A program made the position numbers and the translations under genes. Under the pieces are notes generated by a model. That model did not search any database, was not told the origin of the DNA, and worked only from the letters and a program-made list of their open reading frames with translations. Positions 22,281-36,029 of a DNA stretch of 64,000 nt are shown piece after piece. Source of the stretch: Streptomyces sp. P3 (GTDB lineage: Bacteria; Actinomycetota; Actinomycetes; Streptomycetales; Streptomycetaceae); NCBI GenBank assembly GCA_016893485.2, contig JAFEKX020000001.1, positions 7,333,501 through 7,397,500 on the forward strand, in the 5' to 3' direction. Positions within the stretch are counted from its first letter, which is position 1, and every line of letters begins with the position of its first letter.

Positions 22281-22298
22281 TATCTCGACATCGAGATA
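22281..22298. promoter_or_regulatory. Perfect palindrome upstream of aconitase
   Basis: TATCTCGACATCGAGATA: 8-bp arms and a 2-bp centre, 142 bp upstream of the acnA start. It contains ATCTC-N6-GAGAT exactly as at 21834-21849. The rest of 22095-22440 shows only this site and the iron-box-like sequence; I see no other gene there. Confidence 0.55.
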
Positions 22299-22342
22299 TC
22301 TGCCGAGGTGCACCGCAGCCGCACACTCCGCCGATCCGGCAG

Positions 22343-22361
22343 TAAGGCTTGCCTAACTTAG
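22343..22361. promoter_or_regulatory. Iron-box-like sequence (DmdR/IdeR type) upstream of aconitase
   Basis: TAAGGCTTGCCTAACTTAG matches 13 of 19 positions of the iron-box consensus as I remember it (TTAGGTTAGGCTAACCTAA), and a further TTAGCCTTACCTTAG follows directly. It is an AT-rich island in GC-rich DNA about 80 bp before an iron-sulfur enzyme gene, so iron control is plausible. It may equally be the core promoter. Confidence 0.4.
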
Positions 22362-22439
22362 CCTTACCTTAGCGGATCGGCCAAGACGTCGTAGCGGCAG
22401 GATGCGGTGGGAACGCGCACATCAATGAAGGAGACTGTC

Positions 22440-25156
<2,717 letters not shown>

Positions 25157-25175
25157 CGGCTTCGGTACGGCAGTT

Positions 25176-25210
25176 GAGGGCCGCATCCCCGGCGACGGGG
25201 TGCGGCCCTC
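25176..25210. terminator. Rho-independent-like hairpin after acnA
   Basis: Left arm GAGGGCCGCATCCCC and right arm GGGGTGCGGCCCTC pair over 14 bp with one bulged A and a 6-nt loop, 20 bp behind the acnA stop. Confidence 0.75.
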
Positions 25211-25300
25211 CGCGTTTCCCGCCGTCAGGGCCCTGGAGGACATCGCCAGGACTCAGGTGGAACACAGGGTTCCCTCAGCGGGCCGGGACAGGATCGGGAC

Positions 25301-26022
<722 letters not shown>

Positions 26023-26026
<4 letters not shown>

Positions 26027-27561
26027 ACCTCCTGACCCGCAACCGAGGCCGCCTGCACGGCCGTTCACTCCGCACCCGCCTGCTCCTCTTCATCAGCGCC
26101 ACCCTGGTCGTCGTGTGCGCCGCGATGTCCCTCACCACCGCCCTGGTCCAACGCGCCTATCTCCTGGGCAACTTGGACGACCGGGTCGGCAACGCCGCCG
26201 AACGCAGCCTCGGCGGGGCCCAGCACCACCCGGGCTTCGACGGTGACCTCGGGTTCCTCATGGAGAACGGCCACGCCGTCGGGACGCTCGCCGCACGGTT
26301 CGACGACAAGGGCACGATCATCGCCGCGGCCGTCGTCCGGCAGGACGCCCCGCCCCGGGACCTCACCGCCGCCCAGCGCGCCGCCCTCGCGGGCATCACC
26401 GCCGACAGCGCGATGCACACCCGCACCGTGCCCGGCCTCGGCACCTACCGGCTCACGGCCCTCGACAGCAAGGGCGTCCGGGTCCTCACCGGCCTCCCGA
26501 TGGACGACGTACAGGGCATGATCAGCGGCCTGGTGGCGGTCGAGGCGGCCGTCGCCCTCGCCGGACTCACCGTCGCGGGCTGCCTCTGCGCGGTCGTCAT
26601 ACGACGGCAGCTACGGCCGCTGGGCCGCGTCGCCGCCACCGCCGTCGAGGTCTCCCGCTCACCCCTCGGGCACGGCGAGGTCACCACCCTCACCCGCGTG
26701 CCCGAACGGGACACCGACCCCGGCAGCGAGGCCGGCCAGGTCGGCGCCGCGCTCAACCGCATGATCGACCACGTCGAGTCCTCCCTCGCCGAACGCCGGC
26801 GCAGCGAGGAGCAGATGCGCCGCAGCGAGGAACGCATGCGCCGCTTCCTCGCCGACGCCAGCCATGAACTCCGCACCCCGCTCGCCTCCATCGCGGGCTA
26901 CGCCGAGCTGATGAACCGCGGTACCGACCGCATCGAACCCGGCCTCGCCTGGCGCCGGGTCACCGCCGAATCGGCGCGCATGACAGGCCTCGTCGAGGAC
27001 CTGCTGCTGCTCGCCCGGCTCGACGAGGGCCGGCCCCTGCAGTCCGCCGAGGTCGACCTCGCGGCGCTGCTCGCCGAGGCGGTGTGGGACGCGCGCGCGG
27101 CGGGCACCGGCCACGAGTGGCAGCTCCAACTCTCGCTGGACGCCCCGGCCTTGGTCGTCGGCGACGAGGCCCGTCTGCACCAGGTGCTGGCCAACCTGCT
27201 GGCCAACGCGCGGATGCACACACCTGTCGGTACGACGGTCACGGCGAGCGTCGAGGCCACCGCCGCCCGGACCGTCGTCATCCGGGTGCGCGACGACGGC
27301 CCCGGCATCCCCCTGCCCTCCTCCCCACGGTCTTCGAACGCTTCACCCGCGCCGACGCCTCCCGCGCCCGCTCCGGCGGCAAGGAGGGCGGCTCCGGTCT
27401 CGGCCTCGCCATCGCGACGGCGATCACCGGAGCCCACGGCGGCCGCATCGACGTGACCAGCGTCCCGGGCCGCACGGAGTTCACCATCGAACTCCCGGCG
27501 GCCACGCCCACCGAACTCCCGCCCGCCGAACCGGCGTTGCGCCCGCACGGCGCCGGTCTAG
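26023..27561 (+). CDS. Sensor histidine kinase
   Basis: About 510 residues. Membrane segments at about 20-42 and 170-193 flank a 125-residue extracytoplasmic sensor region; then HAMP, and a dimerisation domain with His281 (DASHELRTPLASIAGYAELM). The ATPase has an N box (VLANLLANARMHTP), G1 (DDGPGIP) and G2 (GGSGLGLAIA). A frameshift lies near 27315 (in the CCCCC before the Leu-Pro codons), and a second near 27500 is needed to reach the TAG at 27559-27561; the shifted frame otherwise runs on antisense to the next gene. The end is therefore uncertain. Partner of the regulator at 25301-26026. Confidence 0.85.
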
Positions 27562-29824
27562 GGCGTGGTCGTGAACCCGTCGAAGTCGGCCTCGCCCCTC
27601 GTACCCGAGGCGTGCGAGGTCTGGGTCAGGCCGACGTCCTGGGTGGGCGCGGCGGTCGGGACGTCGATGGTGCCGACGAGGTGCCAAGTGGCGTTGTCCG
27701 TCGAGTAGTAGCCGCTGTAGCTCGTGCCGTCCCGGACGAGCTTCAGCCAGGACGGGTAGACGGCGGTACCGGCGGAGTCCTGCGAGTCCAGCAGTCCGTC
27801 GCCGTCGCTGTCCCAGTCGAGGAGACAGCCGTTGCCCGGGGTCGCGACGAGCGCCACGTACCCGGGGACGTGTTCGGCTCGGTGATGTCGTTGCGGACCA
27901 TGATCCCGGCCTTGGCCCACACATCGGTGTCCGACTGCGCGTTCAGCTTCACGGTCGTCACCGAACCGTCGTGCTCGGCACCCGGCAGATAGATCGAGCC
28001 GTATTCATTGGTGCCGTTGTACAGGTCCGCGCCCTGCGCCTGAATGCCGAGCCGGGTACCGGACTCGCTGAAGGCCGCCGTGGTGGAGGCGAACGTCCGG
28101 TAGGGGACGGTGACTTGGTGGTTGACGGTGATCGTGTCACCGGCGGCCGGCCGGGTCGTCCCCGTCGACCGGTAGCGGTAACTCGCCGTCCCCTGGAAGG
28201 CGTTGGAGTCGAAGAGCTTCTCCGAGGACGGGATGAACACGGAGTACGTGGCCTTCAGCGCATGACCGCCACGGACCGTCCGGGCCCGCGTCACCGAGCG
28301 TGTGGTGATCTTCGTGCCGCTCGGCCCGGTCAGGTTCACGGCGGCATCGGTGACGGACCGCGACCCGTTGTCGGACAGGACGGCCGTCACGGTACGGGCG
28401 GTGCTGTCGCTCGGCGCGGGTGCCCAGTCGAGCGCCAGGGAGACGTCCGGGGCCGCGCCGGTCACCGTGTGGCGGCTGCCGTGGACGCGGTACAGGACCA
28501 CGCCGTGCGCCGGGACGTCGGCGGCGATCCGCCCGGTCGACTCGGTGAGCCGGTGACTCCACAGATCCCGCAGTCCGTAGTCGCGCGCCTTGGACAGCCC
28601 CAACGCGGCGGCGGTGGTGACGACTTCACGCGGAGCCGACGAGGTGTTGAACAGCCCGACCACGACATCCCCGCCGGGCTCGGTCTTGGCGAACACCTGC
28701 GACTCCGTGTCCGAGGAGATCCGCCGGGCGTCGATGCCGTCCTGGTCGACCGCGAGGACGTCGTGGTTCTTCAGCAACGCGAGGTCGGCCGGGTCGAGAT
28801 GCGTGAGGTCGGTGCCGAGGACGAGCGGAGAGGCGGCCAGCGACCACAGGCTCAGCTGCGTCCGGCGCTCGTCCGGGGTGAGGCCGTTGTTCGCGCCGTT
28901 CCCGATCTCCAGGGAGTCGTAGTCGTTGTAACCGCCGGGACCGCCGTACGGTGCCCAGGCCGCGACCTGGTCGAAGCGGGAGGAGATCGAGGCCCAGGTG
29001 GTCAGGGGGTAACTGCTGCCGTCCGGACCGCAGTAGCACTCGATGTCGCCGCCGGTGCGCCAGCCGTTGGAGAGCTTCTTCCAGGTGGCCGCGTGGGAGA
29101 TGTCGAGGTTGTTGGACAGCTCCAGATGGATCGGCCGCCCGGTGTGACGCAGCGCCTCCGACCAGGCCTGGACGTCCTGTTGGTCGGACGTGCCGACACC
29201 GTCGATCTTCAGATAGTCGATGCCCCACCCGGCGAACTGCCCGGCCCACGAGTCGATGAACGTCTGCGCGCCGGGCTTGGCGTAGTCGATGCCCACCATG
29301 CCGCCGCAGTTGTAGTTGTTCTCCGTCGCCGAGGTGGCGATGTCCCGCGCGTGGTACGGCGATCCCTCGATCGCGGTGTTCTTGGCAACCGCCTGCCGGG
29401 AGATGCCGGGAGTGACGTACAGCCCGAACCTCAGCCCCAGGGAGTGCACATGGTCGGCCACGACCTGGACGCCGTTCTCACCGCCGCGCGGCGGGAACTT
29501 GACGGGGTCGGTGACCCAGCGGCCGTACTGGTCGACGTCCGGCCCCTGGCTGCCCGGGCACTGGTACCAGAAGTCGTCGACGTTGGCGTACACGTACCCG
29601 TTCTTCGCGAGCCCGCTGTCCTTGAGGGCCTTGGCCTGCGCCTCGATGGTCCGCGCGGTCGGATCGCGCCGCACAAAACTCCAACTGCTCCACCCCAGCA
29701 CGGGTTTGAGCCCGACACCGTTGTCATCGGCTCGCGCCGACTGACCGCCGGTCACGGTGATGCCCATGGTGAGCAGCAGCACGCCCGTGAACGCGGCCAG
29801 GACACCGCGGATCCGTCTCCTCAT
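27558..29824 (-). CDS. Secreted GH27 alpha-galactosidase
   Basis: About 754 residues. Signal peptide (RRRIRGVLAAFTGVLLLTMG ... ARADD). The GH27 barrel starts PVLGWSSWSF and has YANVDDFW, the nucleophile strand YLKIDGVG, GGDIEC and the alpha-galactosidase hallmark SPLVLGTDL. After the barrel come a beta-sandwich, an Ig-like region (LALDWAPAPSDSTAR) and a C-terminal concanavalin-like domain (WDSDGDGLLDS, YYSTDNATWHLVGTIDV). The start at 29824 is behind GGAGGAACAGCTC. One base is lost near 27870. It would remove alpha-linked galactose from plant galactomannan or oligosaccharides outside the cell. The end overlaps or abuts the histidine kinase gene on the other strand. Confidence 0.9.
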
Positions 29825-29957
29825 GAGCTGTTCCTCCATCGCAACGCCCACCGACTCAGAAAACCTCAAGAACCAACCCCGTGAACACCACAAGTGAACA
29901 GGCTCGAACGACGCTCACCACATGGCCCGTTTGGCCAAAACTGAGTCAAGAACAGGG

Positions 29958-30530
29958 TCACTCCCGTGGGCCCACCGGAGCGCCGGCCGCACGCCCACCC
30001 AGCAACCGCGCCTGCTCCAGCTTCAGTTCACCGAAGCCCCGCCGCGCATACCCGGCCAACTCGGCACTAGGGAACGCGACCAGCGACAGATGCTCCGTGA
30101 AGTCACCCCGCGCCCAGCGCGCCACGGTGATCTCATAGCCCGCCGCGTGCGCGCACAACTCCAGCAGCAGCGGCGGCATTTCCGGCTCCCGCAGCAGATC
30201 CGCCCGCCCTACGACGAGCTCGCGCATCTCGCGCAGCACCGGCAGGAAGACGGTCGTCACCCACAGCCGCCACTCGGCGAGTTCCTCGTCCGTCGGCGGG
30301 GTCGCGTCGCTGAAGGGCGAGGTGCCCTCGGTGTGGCCGTGCCGCTCCACGAACGCGGCGAAGGTACGGGCGTTGGCCTCCGTCAGCGCGAACAACGGGC
30401 CGTAGAAGTCGCTGAGTTGACGATTGACCCGGACGAGCCGCTCCTGCCGCTGCGTCAGCCGCAGCCCGTTGAGATACGTGGCGGCATACCCGGCGAAGGC
30501 CAGCGCGACCGTGACGACGACTGCGATCAT
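29958..30530 (-). CDS. Hypothetical protein with N-terminal membrane anchor
   Basis: 190 residues beginning MIAVVVTVALAFAGYAATYL, a single membrane segment or uncleaved anchor, then a helical cytoplasmic-type domain (LTQRQERLVRVNRQLSDFYGPL, VFLPVLREMRELVV). I do not recognise a named family, though membrane-anchored helical proteins of this style are common in Streptomyces. An in-frame start at 30593 is less likely because the hydrophobic segment would then be internal. Intact. Confidence 0.6.
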   Translation of the reverse strand: MIAVVVTVALAFAGYAATYLNGLRLTQRQERLVRVNRQLSDFYGPLFALTEANARTFAAFVERHGHTEGTSPFSDATPPTDEELAEWRLWVTTVFLPVLREMRELVVGRADLLREPEMPPLLLELCAHAAGYEITVARWARGDFTEHLSLVAFPSAELAGYARRGFGELKLEQARLLGGRAAGAPVGPRE

Positions 30531-30590
30531 CCCGGGATCGTACGAGACGCAGTTCAAGCCGGACCCGGCTCCAGGGAACCCGGTACCAGG

Positions 30591-30658
30591 CAAGGCCCGG
30601 CCTCAAGCAAGCCCGGCCCCCGCTAACTCCGGCCCCGGACAAGCCCGGCCTCAAGCAA
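30591..30658. repeat. Short direct repeat in intergenic DNA
   Basis: CAAGGCCCGGCCTCAAGCAA (30591-30610) recurs as CAAGCCCGGCCTCAAGCAA (30640-30658). It lies in the 325-bp gap between the hypothetical gene and the LPMO gene; apart from this and the CebR box I see nothing in that gap. Confidence 0.5.
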
Positions 30659-30735
30659 CCCCACCCCACCGCCACTTCGGCAGCCCCAGACGTTTACAGC
30701 CCCCGAGTCCGCGCTAACTTCACGGACAAGTGGGG

Positions 30736-30749
30736 TGGGAGCGCTCCCA
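30736..30749. promoter_or_regulatory. CebR operator (cellobiose/cellotriose-responsive LacI box)
   Basis: TGGGAGCGCTCCCA, a perfect 14-bp palindrome identical to the known Streptomyces CebR box, 107 bp before the LPMO start. CebR represses cellulase and cellobiose uptake genes until cello-oligosaccharides bind it. Confidence 0.85.
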
Positions 30750-30855
30750 CCCGCCCGACGGTCCGGAACCCGCCGGGCGGCCGGATCGCCCCGCCCCACC
30801 CCTCCACCCCCGGCACGTTCCTCGCACCCGCCGACCGAAGGGACGTAGGACTGTC

Positions 30856-31950
30856 ATGTCTGCGACAACACCGCACCCACCTCCCACCCCCGCACCGCGA
30901 TTACCGCACCCCACCCCGCACCGAGCCCTCTTCCTCGTGCTCCTGGCTCTCCTCGCCACCGTCCCCGCCCTGGCCCTGATCCTCGCCACCGGCGGGCGGG
31001 CCGAGGCGCACGGCACGCCCATGAAACCCGGCAGCCGGACCTTCCTCTGCCGGCAGGACGCGCTCACCGACACCGGCGAGATCAAACCGGTGAACCCGGC
31101 GTGCAGGGCGGCCCAACAGGTCAGCGGGACAACGCCGTTCTACAACTGGTTCTCCGTGCTGCGCTCCGACGGCGCCGGCCGCACCCGGGGCTTCGTGCCG
31201 GACGGTTCGCTGTGCAGCGGCGGCAACCCGAACTTCACGGGCTTCGATCTCCCGCGCGACGACTGGCCGTTGACGCATCTCACCTCGGGAGCGACGGTCG
31301 ACTTCTCGTACAACGCCTGGGCGGCGCACCCCGGTTGGTTTTACGTCTACATCACCAAGGACGGCTTCGACCCGACGAAGACGCTCACGTGGGACGACAT
31401 GGAGGACACCCCGTTCCTCACCGTCGACCACCCGCCGCTCAACGGCACGCCCGGCACGGTCGAGGCCAACTATGCCTGGACCGGGCAGCTTCCGGCGGGC
31501 AGGTCGGGGCGTCACATCATCTACATGGTGTGGCAGCGCTCGGACAGCGCGGAGACCTTCTACTCCTGCTCGGACGTCGTGTTCGACGGCGGCAACGGCG
31601 AGGTGACGGGTATTCACGACCCGGGTAACCCCACCGACCCGGTCCCCGGCGTCTGTTCGGCCACCCGCCGTACGACCGGCAGCTGGCCCGGCGGCTACCA
31701 GTCCGAGGTGACCGTCACCAACTCCGGTGACGTCCCGATGCTCGGCTGGATGGTCAACTGGTCGCTCCCGGCCGGGCAGTCGGTCGCCGGCCTCTGGAGC
31801 GGCAACGCGACGTACAGCGGCCGGGACGTGATGGTCCACAACGCCGACTGGAACGGCTCACTGAGCCCAGGACAGACCGCCACCTTCGGCTATGTCGTCA
31901 ACGGTGACGGCGGTGACCCGGCAACTGCCCTTCCCTGCCAGGTCGGTTGA
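30856..31950 (+). CDS. Secreted AA10 lytic polysaccharide monooxygenase with CBM2
   Basis: 364 residues, intact. Signal peptide ends ...GGRAEA and the mature protein starts with His52, the N-terminal ligand of the copper histidine brace; the second His is in AWAAHPGWFYVY. The AA10 domain runs to about residue 245 (SDSAETFYSCSDVVFDGG), then a short linker and a CBM2 at about 260-364 (CSATRRTTGSWPGGYQSEVT, LPAGQSVAGLWSGNAT, ADWNGSLSPGQTATFGY). AA10 enzymes with CBM2 oxidise crystalline cellulose or chitin; the CebR box points to cellulose. The start at 30856 follows GTAGGA. Confidence 0.93.
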   Translation: MSATTPHPPPTPAPRLPHPTPHRALFLVLLALLATVPALALILATGGRAEAHGTPMKPGSRTFLCRQDALTDTGEIKPVNPACRAAQQVSGTTPFYNWFSVLRSDGAGRTRGFVPDGSLCSGGNPNFTGFDLPRDDWPLTHLTSGATVDFSYNAWAAHPGWFYVYITKDGFDPTKTLTWDDMEDTPFLTVDHPPLNGTPGTVEANYAWTGQLPAGRSGRHIIYMVWQRSDSAETFYSCSDVVFDGGNGEVTGIHDPGNPTDPVPGVCSATRRTTGSWPGGYQSEVTVTNSGDVPMLGWMVNWSLPAGQSVAGLWSGNATYSGRDVMVHNADWNGSLSPGQTATFGYVVNGDGGDPATALPCQVG

Positions 31951-31963
31951 CCCGGTGCTCGGG

Positions 31964-31995
31964 GCGGACCCGGTGGACGGGGCCACCGGGTCCGC
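31964..31995. terminator. Hairpin after the LPMO gene
   Basis: Perfect 13-bp stem GCGGACCCGGTGG / CCACCGGGTCCGC with a 6-nt loop, 14 bp behind the stop codon. Confidence 0.8.
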
Positions 31996-32062
31996 GAGCC
32001 GGGCAGGGAATGGGGGTTCGGCCTGCCCGGGTGGTGCGTGGCTTGGTACGGCACTGCGGTGC

Positions 32063-32074
32063 GACAACGTTGTC
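32063..32074. promoter_or_regulatory. Operator-like palindrome GACAACGTTGTC upstream of GH92 gene 1
   Basis: Perfect 12-bp palindrome about 200 bp before the start. The same 12 bp occur 26 bp upstream of the other GH92 gene (39844-39855). The CG centre and symmetric form are typical of LacI-family operators. The rest of 31996-32273 shows no gene. Confidence 0.6.
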
Positions 32075-32273
32075 GAATGGTCTGCCCATGACTCTACCGC
32101 CCCAACGGACAACGATGTCAAGCCAGTTGGTTCGCGGGCGCCGTCCGGGTGGGTGTCCCGCGTGCCCCCACCGGCCCACGCGCTCTTCCGTGGTACGGGT
32201 GGCGCACGTTACTGTCCCTGCGGCTTGTGCGACCTGTGGTGCGCGACCCGTCCGAAGGAGGAGGGGCCGCGTC

Positions 32274-35200
32274 ATGCGTTTCCGTCCCATGTCCCTGTTG
32301 CCGCTCCTGGGTGGGCGAACACTGCCCGCCGCGGCACTGGCCGCCGCACTCGCGGTCGGCGGTGCCACCCGCCCTGGCGGCGACCGCCGCCGCCCCGTCG
32401 CAACTCGTCAAGGACCCCACGGCCTACGTCGATCCGCTGATCGGCACCAAGAACGGCGGCAATGTCTTCCCGGGCGCCGTCGTGCCCTTCGGCATGCTCT
32501 CCTGGAGCCCGGAGAACACCAGAGGCAGCGCGACCAGCACGGCCGCGCCCGGCGGCTACCAGTACGACGCCACCCGCATCCGGGGCTTCAGCCTCACCCA
32601 CATGTCCGGCACGGGCTGCGCGGGCGGCAGCGGTGACATCCCGTTCTACCCGTACGCCGGTGAGGTCACCTCGTCCCCGGCGAGCGACACCAAGGACGCC
32701 GTCTACGCCTCCGACTTCAGCCACACCGACGAGACCGCCGAGCCCGGCCACTACAAGGTCGGCCTCGCCTCCGGTGTCACCGCCGACCTCACCGCGACGG
32801 CCCGCACCGGCTCCGGCCGCTTCACCTACCCGGCCGACAAGCCCGCCTCGCTGCTGATCCGTACCGCCAACTCCGAGGTGGGGTCCACCGATTCGGCGGT
32901 CACCATCGACCCGAAGACCCGCACGGTCTCCGGCTCGGTCACCTCCGGCAACTTCTGCGGGTACCTCGACCCCGAGGGCCAACGCGCCTACTACACCGTG
33001 TACTTCACCGCCCGCTTCGACCGCGCCTTCAAGTCGACCGGCACCTGGCAGGACGACAGGCTGACCCCGGGCTCGACGAGCGCGACCGGCGCCACGGGGG
33101 CTTCTCCACCGGCGGCCGTCCCGTCGCGGGCAAGGGCGCGGGCGGCTACGTCGAGTTCGAGCCCGGCACCGGCCCGGTCGGCGTCAAGGTCGGCATCTCG
33201 TACGTCAGTCAGGCCGGAGCCACGGCCAACCTCGCGGCGGAGAACCCGCCGAAGCGCTCCTTCGACGCCGTCGAGAGCGCGGCCCACCGCGCCTGGCGCG
33301 AGCAGCTCGGCGCGATCAAGGTGGGCGGCGGTACCGACACCGAGCGCACCACCTTCTACACCGCGCTCTACCACTCCCTGCTGCACCCGAACGTCATCAG
33401 CGACGCCGACCGCAGGTACACCGGCAGCGACGGCAAGGTACACAAGGTCAGCCGGGGCCACCAGGCGCAGTACGGCACCTTCTCCGGCTGGGACATCTAC
33501 CGGTCGCAGGTCCAGCTGCTGACCCTCCTCAGCCCCCGCACCGGCTCGGACATCGCACAGTCCCTCTACGAACTCGCCCAGCAGAACGGGGAGTCTGGGA
33601 CCGCTGGCTGCACGGCGCGAACGGCACCCACGTCATGAACGGCGACCCCTCACCCACCGCCCTGGCCGGCATCCGCGCCTTCGGCGGCACCGACTTCGAC
33701 CTGAAGGGCGCACTCGCCTCCCTGGTCGAGGCGGCTACGGTCCCGACCGCCCAGGACCTGTCCTCCTCGGGCAAGCCCGTCCTCTCGGTGGGGCAGCGCC
33801 CGTCCCTGGACAAGTACTTGAAGCTGCACTACATGCCGTCCGTGTCCAACGCCTGGGGCGGCGCCGCCGAGACCCTGGAGATGTCCACGGCGGACTTCGC
33901 GCTCTCCCAACTCGCCACGGCGGCAGGGAAGAAGAGCACGGCGTCCGACTTCGCCCAACGCGCCCAGTGGTGGCAGAACAACTTCAACATCGCCGCCGAT
34001 CCCACCGGCGGCTACATCGCCAACCGCAAGGCGGACGGCAGTTGGGTCACCGGCTTCACCCCGGGCACCGGCAACGGCTTCGTCGAGGGCACGGCCGCCC
34101 AGTACACGTGGATGGTCCAGCACAACCCCGCGGGCCTGTTCGCGGCGATGGGCGGCACCGACAAGGCGCTGGCCCGCCTCGACTCCTTCTTCCATGAGGC
34201 GGACGGGAGTTGGGCCTTCACGGGCAGCGGCGGCGACAAGTCCGAGCTGGACAACGAGCCGTCCGTCAACGTCCCCTACCTGTACGACTACGCGGGCGCG
34301 CCCTACAAGACCCAGGAGACGGTCAGGGCGGCCATGAAGCAGCTCTGGACCACCGACCCGGCGGGCATCCCCGGCAACGACGACCTCGGCGAGATGTCGT
34401 CCTGGTACGTCTTCTCGGCGCTCGGCATGTACCCGCAGGTCCCCTCCCGCGCCGAACTCACCCTCGCCTCCCCGCTGTTCGAGCGCGTCGAGATCACCCG
34501 CCCGCACGGCAACGACATTTCCATCCGCGCGAAGGGCGCCGCGACCGACGCACCGTACATCCAGTCTCTGAAGGTCAACGGCCGTACCAGCGACCGCCCT
34601 TGGCTCTCCTCCTCGATCGTCAAGAACGGCGGCACCCTCGACTACACCCTCTCCACCACCCCGAACCGCACCTGGGGCAGTGACCCCGCCGACGCCCCGC
34701 CGTCCTTCCGGACCGGCGAACAGCCGTACCAGATCGGTGTCGGCCCGACCGCCGCGACCCTCGCCCCAGGCGAGAGCACCAAGGTCAACATCAAGGCCCT
34801 GTCCCTCGGCGGCGGCACCGGACCCGAGGTCCGCTACACCGTCGAGACACCGGCCGGGGTCACCGCAACTCCCGCACAGGGCACGGTCGTCGACGGCTCC
34901 CAGGACATCACCCTCACCGCCGCCACCGACGTCCAGCAGGGCTTCTACGACGCGAAGGTCACCGTCACCTCGGGCAGCACGTCGTACGAGCAGCCGGTGT
35001 CCCTGACCGTGGCCGCGCCCGGCACCCTCCTCGCCGCCTACAACAACACCGGCGTCTCCGACGACACCGGCGAGCACGACGAGGCGGACTACGACGGGGG
35101 CGGCTGGAGCTACTCCCTCCAGGCGCTCGGTGCCGCCGGGCTGACCCCGGGCGGCGCGGGCACGGTGGACGGGCTCGGCTTCACCTGGCCCGCCTCGCCG

Positions 35201-35581
35201 AACGGGCGCCCCGACAACGTCTCGGCGGCCGGCCAGACCGTCCAACTCCCGCAGCCCGCGGCCACCTTGTCGTTCATCGGCAGCGCGGTCAACGGCAACC
35301 AGCAGACCAAGGCGACCGTCACCTACACCGACGGCAGCACCGACGCCGTCGACCTGTCCTTCACGGACTGGACGGTCGGCGGGGGCGGCGGCACCGTGCA
35401 GTACGGCAACGAGGTCGTCGCGCGGGCCGCGTACCGCAATGTCGCGGGTGCGGACAAGGACCCGGTCGTCACCTATGTGTTCGCCACCAAGCCGTTCGCG
35501 GCACCCACGGGCAAGACCATCAAGAGCGTGACACTTCCGGACGACCCGGATCTCCATGTGTTCACCCTTGCGGTGAACTGA
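32274..35581 (+). CDS. Secreted GH92 alpha-mannosidase (with C-terminal NEW3/NPCBM-type domains)
   Basis: About 1,100 residues. Signal peptide (MRFRPMSLLPLLGGRTLPAA ...), then the GH92 N-terminal beta-sandwich (YVDPLIGTKNGGNVFPGAVV, GFSLTHMSGTGC) and the (alpha/alpha)6 catalytic domain (SGWDIYRSQVQLLTL, GNGFVEGTAAQYTWMVQHN, GNDDLGEMSSWYVFSALGMY). After about residue 790 follow an NEW3-like beta domain (VTATPAQGTVVDGSQDITL) and an NPCBM-like domain (LLAAYNNTGVSDD ... FTWPASPNG). GH92 enzymes are calcium-dependent exo-alpha-mannosidases, often alpha-1,2. Start behind AAGGAGGAGG. Breaks near 32370, 33100 and 33600, so four frame segments read as one gene. Confidence 0.88.
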
Positions 35582-35593
35582 CGTCCACTATCT

Positions 35594-35624
35594 GTGCCCT
35601 CGCCCGTTTCGGTGGCGGGGGCAC
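35594..35624. terminator. Hairpin after GH92 gene 1
   Basis: GTGCCCTCGCC pairs with GGCGGGGGCAC (11 bp, one G-T pair), 9-nt loop, 13 bp behind the stop. Confidence 0.7.
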
Positions 35625-35648
35625 GGCGGCGCGTGCGAGCATCCGCAG

Positions 35649-36022
35649 ATGGTGAAACGGCCGCAGCTGCCCGAGGAGTTCCGGGCCGAGGCGCGCACCG
35701 CCTTCGCGTTCCTGGTGGGGACGAGGGGCTTCGCGCCGCCGGAGGACATAGACGGGGGCCTGCGATATCTGCGCGCAGACCTGATGGTGCGGGTCTGGTT
35801 CCTGGGCGGCGCCGAGTCGGAGGTCCTGACACGACTGGTCCCCCTGGCGCCTGACGGCACCAGGGGAGCGGGGCGTGGCTCGACGACCTGTACACGGCCG
35901 CCGCCTGCGGTCCCGCCCAGGACGTCCCCGTCTTCGCGTCGACCAGACGGGGCGTCCTCAGACGGGTCCACCAGCACGCGGAGGCGTTGCGGCGGCTGCT
36001 GCCCCGCCTCCCCGTGCCGTGA
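35649..36022 (+). CDS. Small hypothetical protein
   Basis: About 124 residues: MVKRPQLPEEFRAEARTAFA ... LVGTRGFAPPED ... WLDDLYTAAACGP ... EALRRLLPRLPVP. One base is lost near 35865, after which the frame ends at 36022; without correction the frame runs into the antisense of the next gene. No family recognised; it looks like a small cytoplasmic protein of Streptomyces. Convergent with GH92 gene 2, with stops only 7 bp apart. Confidence 0.55.
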
Positions 36023-36029
36023 GGGCGTC

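Noticed and set aside
27457..27992. Extension of the histidine kinase in the shifted frame to 27992
   Set aside because: It would run over 400 bp antisense to a conserved GH27 C-terminal domain; a second frame correction that ends at the TAG at 27561 is simpler.
29881..29899. Two GTGAAC (GTTCAC on the minus strand) copies upstream of the GH27 gene, like a PHO box
   Set aside because: They are spaced 13 bp apart; PhoP direct-repeat units are 11 bp. The match is too weak to call.
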